From the NCBI GenBank assembly GCA_934254985.1, contig CAKQMS010000005.1, forward strand, positions 61,144 to 125,143: a DNA stretch of 64,000 nucleotides, read 5' to 3'. Positions 63,956-64,000 of the stretch are shown piece by piece (the stretch's first letter is position 1; the number at the start of each line of letters is the position of its first letter). The translations under genes were made by a program, and so were the position numbers. Source of the stretch: an uncultured Prevotella sp. (GTDB lineage Bacteria; Bacteroidota; Bacteroidia; Bacteroidales; Bacteroidaceae). Below the pieces are notes generated by a model. That model saw nothing but the letters and a program-made list of their open reading frames with translations, had not been told where the DNA came from and ran no database searches.

Positions 63956-64000
63956 CTAAGCAGTTTTACGCTGCCAGCCAAAGAGTTCTTTGACAGTATG
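63956..64000 (-). CDS. possible C-terminal end of a converging gene, partial
   Basis: On the minus strand, 14 codons enter from the right edge (HTVKELFGWQRKTA) and stop at TAG 63956-63958. The residues look like a natural C-terminus, and the terminator at 63866-63900 would suit a converging gene. Too short to name. Confidence 0.35.
   Translation of the reverse strand, partial: HTVKELFGWQRKTA

Noticed and set aside
1..64000. tRNA or rRNA genes and insertion sequences
   Set aside because: I looked for cloverleaf-like GC-rich blocks, rRNA signature stretches and transposase frames and saw none.

Overview
The window looks like a Prevotella/Segatella-type member of the Bacteroidota. The signs are a SusC/SusD pectin locus, type IX secretion (T9SS)-like C-termini on large secreted proteins, A+T-rich spacers, no strong Shine-Dalgarno sequences, and repeated Bacteroidota promoters of the form TTTG-N19/20-TAnnTTTG.

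Layout. 1-1605: tail of a glycosyltransferase, then a GH57 glycogen/alpha-glucan enzyme. 1718-4673: a lipoprotein-type TPR histidine kinase and its LytTR response regulator. 5084-22788: a pectin utilisation locus holding a GH28, a secreted SGNH/CE4 double esterase, a beta-helix lipoprotein, SusD, SusC, two small secreted proteins, a PL1 pectate lyase and a GH28-GH105 fusion. Together these would deacylate and cut pectin outside the cell, import the oligomers through SusCD and remove unsaturated end sugars. 23112-23188: a candidate small RNA. 23262-25772: a four-helix-bundle/coiled-coil protein, an ECF sigma factor and ribulose-phosphate epimerase. 26164-33396: a complete trp operon (trpD-C-F-A-B-E-G) behind a promoter, a leader peptide with three consecutive Trp codons and an intrinsic terminator. 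33443-43724: four large secreted proteins with T9SS-like C-termini (S8 protease, Omp28-like, two multidomain proteins). 43828-45969: a DUF4424-like secreted protein and a polyvalent-protein-type kinase split over two frames. 46128-50009: prfC, rmlD, DUF4924 and LysE. 50164-55684: ROK glucokinase, ClC channel, tsaC, fmt and a BT0820-type HAD protein. 55706-60675: capsule/exopolysaccharide genes (tyrosine autokinase, rmlA, polyprenyl sugar transferase). 60930-63835: an unknown protein, a small coiled-coil protein, zapA and rny.

The most interesting points are the trp attenuator and the rotated trp gene order, the promoter-to-terminator small RNA unit near 23.1 kb, the frame-split kinase, a recurring 17-bp AT-rich motif ending in AAGGTA, and short tandem-repeat arrays that start at stop codons. 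Protein families were assigned by reading motifs; no database search was run.
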